Source: GWF2-33-9 sp964500435 (GTDB taxonomy: Bacteria > Bacteroidota > Ignavibacteria > Kapaibacteriales > UBA2268). Taken from it: a stretch of DNA of 64,000 bases. This document shows, in pieces, positions 27,601 to 35,494 of the stretch (its first letter is position 1; the number at the start of each line of letters is the position of its first letter). Under the pieces are notes generated by a model. It was not told where the DNA came from, searched no databases, and saw only the letters and a list, made by a program, of their open reading frames with translations. The translations under genes and the position numbers were made by a program. The stretch lies in NCBI GenBank assembly GCA_964500435.1, contig CAZCNL010000006.1:97754-161753 (forward strand), written 5' to 3'.

Positions 27601-27830
27601 ATGATGAATTAATTTGCTCGCCAAATCCTGTTGAATCCACTTTGCAATTAATCAATATTCCCGAAAATTACTCTCAATTTAATATAATTGATATTTTTGG
27701 CAGAACACAAATAACTGGTAAATTAACCGAAACAATTGATGTTTCTCAATTGCATCCTGGAACTTATTTCTTGTTATTAACAAACAATCAGAAACCTTCA
27801 AGACAGTTAAAATTTGTAAAAATAAAATAA
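24681..27830 (+). CDS. T9SS-exported C10 (streptopain-like) cysteine peptidase
   Basis: The 1049-residue protein has a signal peptide (residues 1-19), then a propeptide with the AGYYVFNYSNSSFVIIAGDD Spi-like motif. The peptidase C10 domain spans about 150-375: Cys in TGCVATAMAQIMRYWGYP (near 184) and His in GGHAFVCDGFNDG (near 320), with FHFNWGWGG completing the active site. Residues about 750-975 hold two choice-of-anchor D (ASPM/SPD-2/Hydin-like) Ig modules. The end (SPNPVESTLQL, FNIIDIFGRTQI, HPGTYFLLLT) is a T9SS type A sorting domain. It is a secreted protease probably fed by proteins in the environment. Monocistronic. Confidence 0.9.
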   Translation: MKKYLILLIIINSFSLLNSAPIEEGFAKTIAIKFLKQNIALQDTNLVILAYKENIRNESNNKTIAGYYVFNYSNSSFVIIAGDDASKPILGYSFENKFDATNIPESAIYWLNNYKQEINYIVNNGITQTPKIKEEWDEINSKNSYKYKIQAGVTPLVKSKWSQSPYYNDLCPYDERAKTRAVTGCVATAMAQIMRYWGYPTMGSGFHSYTHPLYGTLSANFAATYYDWNNMPDALSGPNLPVATLMYHCGVSVDMGYGVGGSGAAGSIVVAPALIQYFNYSSSLSIKDRNSYSYTDWTNLLKEELLFGRPIYYQGYGNVGGHAFVCDGFNDGNFFHFNWGWGGASDGYFLIDELNPGSMTFNNGQSVVIGIQPPPDQMEVNLQIAEELKINNSSIPYGSGFSVSAVLLNNALDEFTGDVAAAILSENNDFIDYISVIHNVDLKNNQLDTFTFSTDGIVKMTPGNYKVYILFKEKYSQWRQAQSANRSQFIDYINIQVFNNSKLVLSKPIELNKTEKLMQGDTIQINLNVINKYDENFKGTIYLKLINTENSQINSLIATYDEVQGLAPNASYTKNLEFSIDSLAVMPGNYFLAAFYKLENSNSNLLINSNDKSINPITVVVLPRPLTPDKYEPNNLILEATELPLEFTDNKCFVSTDSANIHIQTDIDIYKVFLPVGYNYNIKMKVDDFEEDQETNYYTLKASLLYSFDGMNWKDDYNNSPKKEIDLSGNNYVYFKVLPFFDGLIGTYKLNLNIERNEDSVAIMNVDADLNFNKVPIDSFAVKTMKIHNSSSYLLSVSKIYCPDGFIVDPSSFDLEPNKDTTVKVTFAPTDEDEYFGNIIIFSNARDSHKILEVSGIGYKKSANTAILNIEGNLDFGNVGVGKIKLLTMTLHNYGNSTLKINSIIYPMGFSGNWNGSSLGPNKKQDVIVEFAPTKFKHYAGSIVIDCNFTDGTNVISVSGTGVDPLSVDDFSSDDELICSPNPVESTLQLINIPENYSQFNIIDIFGRTQITGKLTETIDVSQLHPGTYFLLLTNNQKPSRQLKFVKIK

Positions 27831-28031
27831 GTTTGAATGTAAAAATTTTTAACCTGTATTTACAATTATTTTGTTAACTAACTTAATCTCAAGAAAATAA
27901 ATCTATTTATATTCACTGAAAATTAATTATAAATATTTAATTTTATAATTAATAAGTTTTATTTCGTCTAAAATTGTTTAAAATATTTTTGAAATTAACA
28001 AATTTGTGAATTATTCAAAAAGAGAGTAATT

Positions 28032-29330
28032 ATGGAAACAGCAATTTATGATGTATGGGCACGTGAAATATTAGATTCACGTGGAAATCCGACATTGGAA
28101 GTCGAAGTTGTTCTTGAAGATGGTTCTTATGGAATAGCAGCAGCACCATCAGGAGCAAGTACAGGTGAAAATGAAGCAGTAGAGCTTCGAGATGGCGATT
28201 TAAATCGTTATAATGGTAATGGCGTTCTTAAAGCGGTTGATAATGTCAATGAAGAAATAGCAGAGCAAATCGAAGGATTGGACGCAATGGACCAATACCA
28301 AATCGATAGTGTAATGCTCGAATTAGACGGAACAGAGAATAAGTCAAAACTCGGAGCAAATGCTATTTTAGGTGTTTCGATTGCAGTTGCAAAAGCCTCA
28401 GCAGAGTACCTTGGAATGCCACTCTATCGCTATCTTGGTGGTATTCAAGCAAGATATTTACCAATTCCGATGATGAACATATTAAATGGTGGTAAACATG
28501 CCGATAATACAGTCGATATTCAAGAATTTATGATTGCACCTGTTGGCGCACCTACTTTTACTGAATCTGTCCGTTGGGGCGCTGAAGTTTACCATTCACT
28601 AAAAAAAGTCTTGAAATCAAAGGGCTACAATACTTCCATTGGCGATGAGGGTGGATTTGCTCCTTCTTTGAAATCAAATGAGGAAGCTTTGGAAATTATT
28701 ATTGAAGCAATTGAAAAAGCTGGTTATAAACCAAAAGACGATATTGCCATTGCTATTGATGTAGCTGCCTCAGAAATGTGGGAAAATGGTAAATACAAGA
28801 TGTTCAAATCTACAAATGAATTAAAAACATCTGAAGAAATGATTGAATGGTATAAATATTTAGTTTCTAAATATCCGATTTATTCTATCGAAGATGGTCT
28901 CGGCGAAAATGACTGGGAGGGCTGGCAAAAATTAACGAAAGAACTTGGTTCTCAGATTCAACTTGTTGGTGATGATAATTTTGTTACAAATCCCGCTTTC
29001 CTTGCTAAGGGAATTGAAATGGGTGTTGCAAACTCAATATTGATTAAATTAAATCAAATTGGAACAGTTACTGAAACAATTGAAACTGTAGAAATGGCAA
29101 AAAGCAATGGATACTCAACTGTTATTTCGCATCGTTCCGGCGAGACGGATGATACTACTATTGCTGATTTGGCTGTTGCTTTAAATGCTCGTCAAATTAA
29201 AACTGGTGCTCCAGCACGTGTTGATAGAGTTGCAAAATATAACCAATTGATGAGAATCGAAGAAATGCTTGACGATGCGGCAATTTATTCGGGTATCGAA
29301 TTTAAAACAAAACATCTTTTCGGTCTATAA
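28032..29330 (+). CDS. eno: Enolase
   Basis: The 432-residue enzyme converts 2-phosphoglycerate to phosphoenolpyruvate in glycolysis. All landmarks are present: the N-terminal AREILDSRGNPTLEVEV, the mobile loop GASTGENEAVELRD, ligand region AIAIDVAASEMW, SIEDGLGENDWEGW, GDDNFVTNP, catalytic Lys in ILIKLNQIGT and the SHRSGETDD loop. Length is normal. AAAGAGAG lies before the ATG. Monocistronic, followed by a terminator. Confidence 0.98.
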   Translation: METAIYDVWAREILDSRGNPTLEVEVVLEDGSYGIAAAPSGASTGENEAVELRDGDLNRYNGNGVLKAVDNVNEEIAEQIEGLDAMDQYQIDSVMLELDGTENKSKLGANAILGVSIAVAKASAEYLGMPLYRYLGGIQARYLPIPMMNILNGGKHADNTVDIQEFMIAPVGAPTFTESVRWGAEVYHSLKKVLKSKGYNTSIGDEGGFAPSLKSNEEALEIIIEAIEKAGYKPKDDIAIAIDVAASEMWENGKYKMFKSTNELKTSEEMIEWYKYLVSKYPIYSIEDGLGENDWEGWQKLTKELGSQIQLVGDDNFVTNPAFLAKGIEMGVANSILIKLNQIGTVTETIETVEMAKSNGYSTVISHRSGETDDTTIADLAVALNARQIKTGAPARVDRVAKYNQLMRIEEMLDDAAIYSGIEFKTKHLFGL

Positions 29331-29351
29331 ACTTTCCGTTGAAATAATAAA

Positions 29352-29390
29352 AAAATGGCTGTCTTGTTTATGCAAGGCAGCCATTTTCTT
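29352..29390. terminator. Bidirectional terminator between eno and the 29405 gene
   Basis: AAAATGGCTGTCTTG...CAAGGCAGCCATTTT, a 15-base-pair stem with one G-T pair, A-run to the left and T-run to the right, between two convergent genes. Longest of the GGCTG / CAGCC family in this window. Confidence 0.88.
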
Positions 29391-29404
29391 TTGTACTAAT
29401 AAAT

Positions 29405-29794
29405 TTAATCCATTGCTTCTATTGTTTCTGCAATGATAATTTGTACACCATTTACTGTTTTAGTTTTGCCAACTATTCCTACTTTTTTGTTAAATGAATA
29501 CTTAGCAAGTTTTTTACCAGCAAATGAACCATCTTCGTTGTAAACAAAATAAATTTTTGCTTTTACTCCTTGTCCAACCATTAATACGAAAGGAGTTCCT
29601 TGATTTGCAGCAGCTTCGGCATCTGCTTTTTTCCATTGAGTAAAGGAACCTGTTACAACTTCATTCAAGCTGACAACTTTACCTTCAATTGGTTTAGGAG
29701 CTTTTGGAGTTGCTTTTTTGGGTGCTGCTGAAGCAAAGTTAGCAGCAACAAAAATCATAAATACTGCAAGCAAAATTGATGTTATCTTTTTCAT
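29405..29794 (-). CDS. Small exported protein of unknown function
   Basis: The 129-residue protein has a clear signal peptide (MKKITSILLAVFMIFVAANF, cut after ASAA) followed by a Lys/Pro linker (PKKATPKAPKPIEGK). The rest is beta-rich (GKVVSLNEVVTGSF, KAKIYFVYNEDGSFAGKKLA, then KKVGIVGKTKTV and IIIAETIE), which could be an OB-like barrel. I recognise no family. It is 22 bases downstream of the Fn3 lipoprotein gene on the same strand, so the two are co-transcribed. Confidence 0.7.
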   Translation of the reverse strand: MKKITSILLAVFMIFVAANFASAAPKKATPKAPKPIEGKVVSLNEVVTGSFTQWKKADAEAAANQGTPFVLMVGQGVKAKIYFVYNEDGSFAGKKLAKYSFNKKVGIVGKTKTVNGVQIIIAETIEAMD

Positions 29795-29815
29795 AGTTTA
29801 ATCCTTGTTTTGTTA

Positions 29816-30742
29816 TTATTTACTATTATTATCTGATTTTTGTGAACCTTTTACTTTTGCGTATGGCATACCAGTCACTTTTTGGTAAGAAATAATCAAT
29901 TCGACATAACGATTGTCTGCAGTTCCTTGCAAGAAAGCACCACCAGTATATTTAACTAAAACTTTTGCGTAGTTCCAGTCAGTTTTACCAGTTTGGTGAT
30001 GACGAAGAATTAACACGATATTTGAGCTATATTGTTTCAAGTCAATAACTTTTTCGGAGAAATTCTTTGCATTAAGTGCTTGACTATCATATACATCTTC
30101 GATAGAATTAACACCGCTAATAACATCAGCAATTTCAACGGTTCCTGGTGTTGAACCATAGCTATAATCTAGTAATTTTGGTGAGCCGATTTTTAAATCG
30201 CCATTTTTTGTGTAAAGACCAAGTGTCCAATTAGCACCATCAGCTACTTTTGCTGTTTTTGGAGCTTCAGTTGATGGATTGAAAATCACAAGTCCGCTTC
30301 CAAATGATGATGCTGTTTCATAAATTCTAATTGGAGCATCATTTTCGTTAAGTGTGAATCTTGTTGCAGGAGACCATTTAATAGTTACAGGAGTTGAAAG
30401 TGAATCATTAGTATATTTTGCTTGCAAGGAAAATGTATATTCAACGCCATTTTCCAAGCCTTTTACTTCGTATGGATTTTGAGCTGAAGTCAAAGCTATT
30501 GGTGCCATCGGTGTGCCGCCAGTTATTTTCAATACATAACCTGCAAACAAACTATTTGATTCTGATGTGGAAGCTGTCCACTTTAACATTACTGAGCCAT
30601 CTTTTGATGATGCTTGCAAATTTGTTGGAGCATTTGGAGTAGGTTGATTGTTGTCTATTGGATTTGTTGAAGTATTATCACAAGCATTAAAAAATAATGC
30701 TGTGAAAATTAATGCTACTGCTAAAACTGTGAATTTTTTCAT
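29816..30742 (-). CDS. Lipoprotein with a fibronectin type III domain
   Basis: The 308-residue protein begins with a lipoprotein signal (lipobox LFFNACDN, Cys21), then an Asn/Pro/Thr-rich linker. Residues about 38-125 form an Fn3 module (PTNLQASSKDGSVMLKWTAS, VKGLENGVEYTFSLQAKY). The C-terminal half, with LLDYSYGSTPGTVEIADVIS and ILRHHQTGKTDWNYAKVLVK, is beta-rich and resembles no enzyme I know. It is probably an outer-membrane-anchored protein. It heads the two-gene operon with 29405. Function unknown. Confidence 0.72.
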   Translation of the reverse strand: MKKFTVLAVALIFTALFFNACDNTSTNPIDNNQPTPNAPTNLQASSKDGSVMLKWTASTSESNSLFAGYVLKITGGTPMAPIALTSAQNPYEVKGLENGVEYTFSLQAKYTNDSLSTPVTIKWSPATRFTLNENDAPIRIYETASSFGSGLVIFNPSTEAPKTAKVADGANWTLGLYTKNGDLKIGSPKLLDYSYGSTPGTVEIADVISGVNSIEDVYDSQALNAKNFSEKVIDLKQYSSNIVLILRHHQTGKTDWNYAKVLVKYTGGAFLQGTADNRYVELIISYQKVTGMPYAKVKGSQKSDNNSK

Positions 30743-30877
30743 AATATTGTACCTTTAAAAGTTAAACAAACTGTTTTATTTCTATAAAAAATATATTAAT
30801 CCTTTACTTTAAAGTATAAGTTAAATATTTATTGTTATTAATATTAAATATTTTAAAAATTTAATTAAAAAAAATAG

Positions 30878-31573
30878 TTACCAAGGAATTTCTTGTTTTT
30901 TGAAAAAGAATTTTCCTGTAACTTCGACCGATGCTTCAGTAATAAGCCAAAGTGCAGTTTCAATACCTTCGCTAATTTCGAGTTGAGCATCTTTCCCACC
31001 CATATCTGTTTTGACCCAACCTGGATGGACAGAATTTACGGCAATACCATTACGTTTCAATGCTTCAGCTGTAATTTTTGTGATTGCATTCAGTGCTGCT
31101 TTTGAAATACTGTAAGATGGTTTATAATTTTTCATATTAGCAATCGAACCCAATATGCTGGAATAATTAATAATTTTGCCACCTTTAGGAATGATTGGTG
31201 CGAACTTTTGAATCATCATTAATGGACCGATTGTGTTTGTTTGGAGAGTTTTTTGAAAAATATTGATATCTATATTTAAAATGCCACCTTCGTTATACAT
31301 CACCCCGGCGTTATTAACTAAAATGTCAAGTTTCGAGGCTATTTCTTTAAATTCGTTAAAGGCATAGCCAATACTTTCAGGCGAGTCGACATCTAATTGA
31401 ATAAAATGGCAATTGAGTCCCATTTCAGCTAATTTATCTACAGCGTCTTGTCCTGCTTTTTCGTTTCTTGCTGTTAGAAAAACTTCGTAATTTAATGATG
31501 CCAATTTTTTTGCAAGTTCGAAACCTAATCCTTTATTGCCACCAGTTATAAGTACGGTATTTTTATCAGACAT
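30878..31573 (-). CDS. Short-chain dehydrogenase/reductase
   Basis: The 231-residue classical SDR has the NAD(P)-binding TGGNKGLGFELAKKL, NNAGV at the end of beta4, a catalytic Ser in NYSSILGS and YSISKAAL with the Tyr-x-x-x-Lys pair. NSVHPGWVKTDMGG precedes the substrate loop. The TGGNKGLG form resembles carbonyl reductase-like SDRs. The substrate is unknown. Monocistronic and divergent from the flagellar operon. Confidence 0.9.
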   Translation of the reverse strand: MSDKNTVLITGGNKGLGFELAKKLASLNYEVFLTARNEKAGQDAVDKLAEMGLNCHFIQLDVDSPESIGYAFNEFKEIASKLDILVNNAGVMYNEGGILNIDINIFQKTLQTNTIGPLMMIQKFAPIIPKGGKIINYSSILGSIANMKNYKPSYSISKAALNAITKITAEALKRNGIAVNSVHPGWVKTDMGGKDAQLEISEGIETALWLITEASVEVTGKFFFKKQEIPW

Positions 31574-31741
31574 AATAATTCATTTTTAATTATTATAATT
31601 GACGATTTGATAAAATTATATTTTTAAGTAAAACTACGTAGATTAAGAAGAACAATATTAGCCACCGAAAATAGATAAACTCTGGTGAGAAATGGATGGA
31701 ACATAAATAATATCAACCTATTTCAAAACATATTATTTTTT

Positions 31742-31756
31742 TGGCATTGACTTTGT
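31742..31756 (+). promoter_or_regulatory. Sigma-54 promoter of the flagellar operon
   Basis: T-TGGCAT-TGAC-TTTGT: the -24 TGGCA and the -12 TTGT have the exact GG-to-G spacing of the sigma-54 consensus TGGCACG-N4-TTGC, with only the last C changed to T. It is 33 bases before the flgB ATG at 31790, placing transcription start near 31767. That rules out the in-frame ATG at 31757 as the translation start. Confidence 0.65.
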
Positions 31757-31789
31757 ATGGAAAACGGAGAAAATTGTCATGAGAGGAAT

Positions 31790-32215
31790 ATGCAATATCA
31801 GGATTACTTATTTAGCAAGCGATTACCGTTAATGAATAAAGCATTGGATGCTTATGCACTGCGTTCGAGGACTATTGCTAAAAATATTGCAAACATAAAT
31901 TCCCCTCATTATCGACCAGAAAGTGTGAAATTTGAAGAGTTTTTCCATAACCCCGAAGTTTCAATAAAAGGCGTAAAAGACGATAGTAAACATATTCCGA
32001 TAGGTGCACCGGATGCAAATTCTGTGGAAGGCGAAGTTGAACCTCAAAATATCCCCGAACCCCAAATATATTTTTCAGGGGAAACACATGTGGATATCGA
32101 CAGAGAAATGGCAAGTTTAGCAGAAACACAAATTCGTTTTCGGTTTGCATCGCAAATGGTTAAAAGGTTTTTCACAGGGTTGAACTCTTCTATCACAGGA
32201 AATCAAAATCAGTAG
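31790..32215 (+). CDS. flgB: Flagellar basal-body rod protein FlgB
   Basis: From the ATG at 31790 the protein has 141 residues, close to the usual FlgB length. The rod-family motif sits at the N-terminus (KALDAYALRSRTIAKNIANI, then NSPHYRPESV), and the C-terminal helix MASLAETQIRFRFASQMVKR is typical. An upstream in-frame ATG (31757) would lie before the predicted sigma-54 transcription start, and GAGAGG precedes 31790. FlgB forms the proximal rod next to FliE and the MS ring. First gene of the flagellar operon. Confidence 0.93.
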   Translation: MQYQDYLFSKRLPLMNKALDAYALRSRTIAKNIANINSPHYRPESVKFEEFFHNPEVSIKGVKDDSKHIPIGAPDANSVEGEVEPQNIPEPQIYFSGETHVDIDREMASLAETQIRFRFASQMVKRFFTGLNSSITGNQNQ

Positions 32216-32270
32216 AAATACTTAAGTGTTTTTACGGAAATTTAATATTAAAAAAAATGGTAATATTGCA

Positions 32271-32756
32271 ATGGCTGAAAATGTATTTTCATCATTTAAT
32301 ATAAGCGGTCAAGGAATGACAGTCCAAAGGATGAGGTTGTCTTCGACTGCTAAAAATATTGCAAATGTGAACACGACAAAAGGACCCAATGGATTGCCGT
32401 ATCAAAGAGAAGTTGTTGTAGTGAGAGCTATTCCCGGGAGTCCGTTCGAGAACGAACTTGAGGATCAAATTGCAATGAAAAGGACTTCGGACGCTCACGC
32501 TCCGAATGCAACTCCCGGCGAATATCCTCCTAATTACAATGTATTGCAAGCAAAAACTGCTCGTGATAACACTGAACCGAGATTAGTATATGACCCAAGT
32601 CATCCAGATGCTGATGAAAATGGTTATGTTCACTATCCAAATATTAATGTTGTTACTGAAATGGTGGAAATGATTACGGCACAACGTGCTTTTGAAGCAA
32701 ATACTGGAGCTTTCGAATCGGCTAAAAATATTGCTCGATACTCTTTAGAAATTTAA
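32271..32756 (+). CDS. flgC: Flagellar basal-body rod protein FlgC
   Basis: The start at 32271 gives MAENVFSSFNISGQGMTVQR, the standard FlgC opening, and a 161-residue protein; the in-frame extension to 32226 has no rod-like sequence. The motif STAKNIANVNTTKG and the C-terminal NVVTEMVEMITAQRAFEANT are conserved rod-protein signatures. FlgC is a proximal rod component exported by the flagellar type III apparatus. It follows flgB by 55 bases. Confidence 0.94.
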   Translation: MAENVFSSFNISGQGMTVQRMRLSSTAKNIANVNTTKGPNGLPYQREVVVVRAIPGSPFENELEDQIAMKRTSDAHAPNATPGEYPPNYNVLQAKTARDNTEPRLVYDPSHPDADENGYVHYPNINVVTEMVEMITAQRAFEANTGAFESAKNIARYSLEI

Positions 32757-32786
32757 TTTTCTACTTTGATGTAGTAAAATTAAATT

Positions 32787-32801
32787 TGGCATAATAGTTG
32801 A
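32787..32801 (+). promoter_or_regulatory. Possible second sigma-54 promoter inside the flagellar operon
   Basis: TGGCATAATAGTTGA: TGGCA at -24 and TTGA at -12 with the correct spacing, in the 129-base gap between flgC and the next gene. Weaker than the one before flgB because the GC of the -12 element reads GA. Confidence 0.42.
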
Positions 32802-32885
32802 TGAAATCTTGCAAAGTGCTTGAAGAATATTGAGCATTTTGTAAATGCGTGGTTAATAATAATCAATCTTTTCAAAGGAGGTAGA

Positions 32886-33194
32886 ATGGCTATTTCTATA
32901 TTGAATTCTTATAATCCATATATCAAAACAAATGAAAATATTTCTGAAAATAATAAAACTGAACACAACGAGCAAAAATTAAACAATAATTTGATTCAGA
33001 AATTATCAAAAAGCCAAGTTCAACAATTGACACCCAAAACAGAGGATTTAATTTCGCAAAAAGAGCGAGAATATTTTATTCAACTTTTTCCTGAAAATTA
33101 TAATTCTATCCAAAAGCATACAGTATTTAATCGCAATGGGAAATTAAATACATTAAATGTTAGCAAAGGTATTATACTTGATGGAAAAGCATAA
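32886..33194 (+). CDS. Small protein of unknown function in the flagellar operon
   Basis: A perfect AAGGAGGT at 32875-32882 sets the start at 32886 (MAISILNSYNPYIKTNENIS), giving 102 residues. The N-terminal half is Asn/Lys/Gln-rich and probably disordered; the C-terminal half has an ISQKEREYFIQLFPENY segment followed by HTVFNRNGKLNTLNVSKGI. No signal peptide or membrane segment. I do not recognise the family. Position between flgC and fliE and its own strong RBS argue that it is a real flagellar component or regulator. Confidence 0.65.
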   Translation: MAISILNSYNPYIKTNENISENNKTEHNEQKLNNNLIQKLSKSQVQQLTPKTEDLISQKEREYFIQLFPENYNSIQKHTVFNRNGKLNTLNVSKGIILDGKA

Positions 33195-33283
33195 TTATAT
33201 ATATATTTAAGAAGATAAATTATTATCATTATAAATTTTAGTAATGATTTAAATAGGAAGTAAAATAAACCGAAGGAGTCGGT

Positions 33284-33589
33284 ATGATAGTAAACGAGAT
33301 GGATGCTTCAAAGCAATTTTTGCCAAAAGTGCAACAAAAATTGCAAAATAATCCTATAAATACAAAAGATGTTACTTTTGTTGATACTTTAAAAACGCTT
33401 GTAAATGATGTTAATTCACAGCAAGTGGAAGCGGCGGATGCCACAGAAAAATTAATCAAAGGTGAACCTGTTGATATTCATGATGTGATGATTTCTGCTG
33501 AAAAGGCGAAAACATCATTTCAATTATTGATGGAATTGAGGAACAAAGGGCTTGATTTATATAGAGAAGTTTTGAGGATGCAAATTTAA
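33284..33589 (+). CDS. fliE: Flagellar hook-basal body complex protein FliE
   Basis: The 101-residue protein ends with the FliE signature EPVDIHDVMISAEKAKTSFQ then LLMELRNKGLDLYREVLRMQ. FliE joins the MS ring to the rod. GAAGGAG precedes the ATG. Normal length, in the expected place before fliF. Confidence 0.95.
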   Translation: MIVNEMDASKQFLPKVQQKLQNNPINTKDVTFVDTLKTLVNDVNSQQVEAADATEKLIKGEPVDIHDVMISAEKAKTSFQLLMELRNKGLDLYREVLRMQI

Positions 33590-33621
33590 ACAGATTTCAT
33601 AACTTTTAAAACGAAAGAAAA

Positions 33622-35394
33622 ATGGCGAATATTTTAGACCAAGTAAAAGCATTTACACAAAAGCTAAACGTAACGCAAAAAGTAATCATTGTTACTGCTA
33701 TTGTCGCAGTATTAACAGTTCTAGTTGTAGTTTTGATGAACTCGGTGAAATCAACAGCTGATTATTCTGTTTTATATAGTGATTTAAACCCGGAAGATGC
33801 GGCAAAAATAGTAGAAAGTTTGAAAGAGAAGAAAATTGATTATGATTTAAAAGATGGTGGCGGAACGATTTTAGTGCCAAAAGAACAAGTTTATGAGATG
33901 CGAGTAGAATTAGCTGGTCAAGGTTTGCCAAGTTCTTCCACAGTTGGCTATGAAATATTCGATAAATCAAATTTAGGAATGAGCGAATATGTTCAAAAAC
34001 TAAATTATAAACGAGCATTAGAAGGTGAATTAGCCCGAACTATCAATTCATTAGAAGAAGTTAAGAATACAAGAGTCCATATTGTTTTACCTGAAAAAGC
34101 ATTATTTAAAGAAGACCAAAAACAACCAACTGCAAGCGTAACATTGCAATTAAAACCTAATAAGACAATAAGTCAAGCAACAGTTGCGGGCATTCAAAAT
34201 TTAGTTGCAAAAAGTGTAGAAGGTATGCAACCAGACGCAGTTACAGTTGTTGACCATAAAGGGCGTGTAATTTCAACCGAACCGATTGATAAAACAAGTA
34301 TTGCTGGTATGACCGCTGCTCAACATCAACAACAAATTGAAGTTGAACAATATTTGGCTCAAAAAGTCCAATCAATGCTCGATAATGTTTTAGGAGCTGA
34401 TAATGCAAGTGTTAAAGTTACAGCAGATTTGAATTTTACTCAAATTGAAAAAACAATAACAGATTACGACCCCGAAAAACAAGTTGTTCGAAGCGAGCAA
34501 AATATTACAGAAAAAAGTCAATCGACTGATTCTTTAAGTTATCCTGCTGTGAATATGGCAAAAGATCAATCCAATGTTATTTCCAATTATGAAATTTCTC
34601 AATCGATTGAAAAAATTATAAACGAGGTTGGAAACATTAAAAGGCTTACAACTTCTGTATTGATTAATGGTACTACTAAAATAGTTGACAAAAACGGGAA
34701 AAAAGTTATCCAATATACACCAAGAACGAAAGAAGAACTCCAACAACTTGAGCTTGCAGTGAAAAATGCAGTTGGATACGACCCAAATAGAAATGACCAA
34801 ATATCTGTTTTAAACGTGCCTTTTGATAATTCTTATTACGAGGACATAATTAAAGATAGTCAGCCTGTAGAATGGTATAATGTGCCTGAAAATCGCAAGT
34901 TAATCTTGCTCGTTGCTATAATAATTTTAACAATTATCTTTATGTTCCGACTGTTACAATCGAAATATATTAAAGATAGGATAAGAATTGCTTTATCATT
35001 ACCCGAAAGTGTGGCATTAGCAAAAGAAGAAATTGAAGAAGAAGAGGAACCCGAAGAAGACTTATCAGACTTTCATATGAATGAAGATGAATTACTTTTA
35101 TTACCAGGTGAACTACCCGAACAATTAATGTTAGAAGCAACCCCAACCGAAGAGGAATCAAGTTATGCATTTTCGCCCGAAGGTGAATTAGATGAAAAAT
35201 CCCTCGCCGCAAAAGCAAGAGCAGAATTAGATAAAGCTGATACACAAGATTTAACGGAAGAAAGATTAATTAAAATGGAAATGAAGAAAAAAATCCAAGA
35301 ATTTGTCGATGAAAAGCCCGATGATGCAGTTAAATTAGTCAGAATAGTTCTCTCCCAAGATTTGATAAATATGATGAAATCGGGTAATCCATAA
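33622..35394 (+). CDS. fliF: Flagellar MS-ring protein FliF
   Basis: The 590-residue protein has the first membrane helix at about 19-40 (VIIVTAIVAVLTVLVVVLM) and the second at about 426-444 (LILLVAIIILTIIFMFRLL). Between them are the ring-building motifs, with LYSDLNPEDAAKIVESLKEK, LPSSSTVGYEIFDKSNLGMS and AELARTINSLEEVKNTRVHI-type sequences. The C-terminal cytoplasmic tail (KIQEFVDEKPDDAVKLVRIV) binds FliG. FliF is the platform of the basal body and surrounds the export gate. Confidence 0.97.
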   Translation: MANILDQVKAFTQKLNVTQKVIIVTAIVAVLTVLVVVLMNSVKSTADYSVLYSDLNPEDAAKIVESLKEKKIDYDLKDGGGTILVPKEQVYEMRVELAGQGLPSSSTVGYEIFDKSNLGMSEYVQKLNYKRALEGELARTINSLEEVKNTRVHIVLPEKALFKEDQKQPTASVTLQLKPNKTISQATVAGIQNLVAKSVEGMQPDAVTVVDHKGRVISTEPIDKTSIAGMTAAQHQQQIEVEQYLAQKVQSMLDNVLGADNASVKVTADLNFTQIEKTITDYDPEKQVVRSEQNITEKSQSTDSLSYPAVNMAKDQSNVISNYEISQSIEKIINEVGNIKRLTTSVLINGTTKIVDKNGKKVIQYTPRTKEELQQLELAVKNAVGYDPNRNDQISVLNVPFDNSYYEDIIKDSQPVEWYNVPENRKLILLVAIIILTIIFMFRLLQSKYIKDRIRIALSLPESVALAKEEIEEEEEPEEDLSDFHMNEDELLLLPGELPEQLMLEATPTEEESSYAFSPEGELDEKSLAAKARAELDKADTQDLTEERLIKMEMKKKIQEFVDEKPDDAVKLVRIVLSQDLINMMKSGNP

Positions 35395-35494
35395 CAAATT
35401 TTTTATGTTAAATAAAAACAATAATGTCTATATAATTTTCGTAAATTTGTTAAAAAAAAGTAAATTATAAAAAAGAAAAAATAGAAAGAAATAG

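Noticed and set aside
31757..31789. Earlier ATG of flgB
   Set aside because: It overlaps the predicted sigma-54 -12 region and lies before the expected transcription start; 31790 has GAGAGG upstream and a better FlgB N-terminus.
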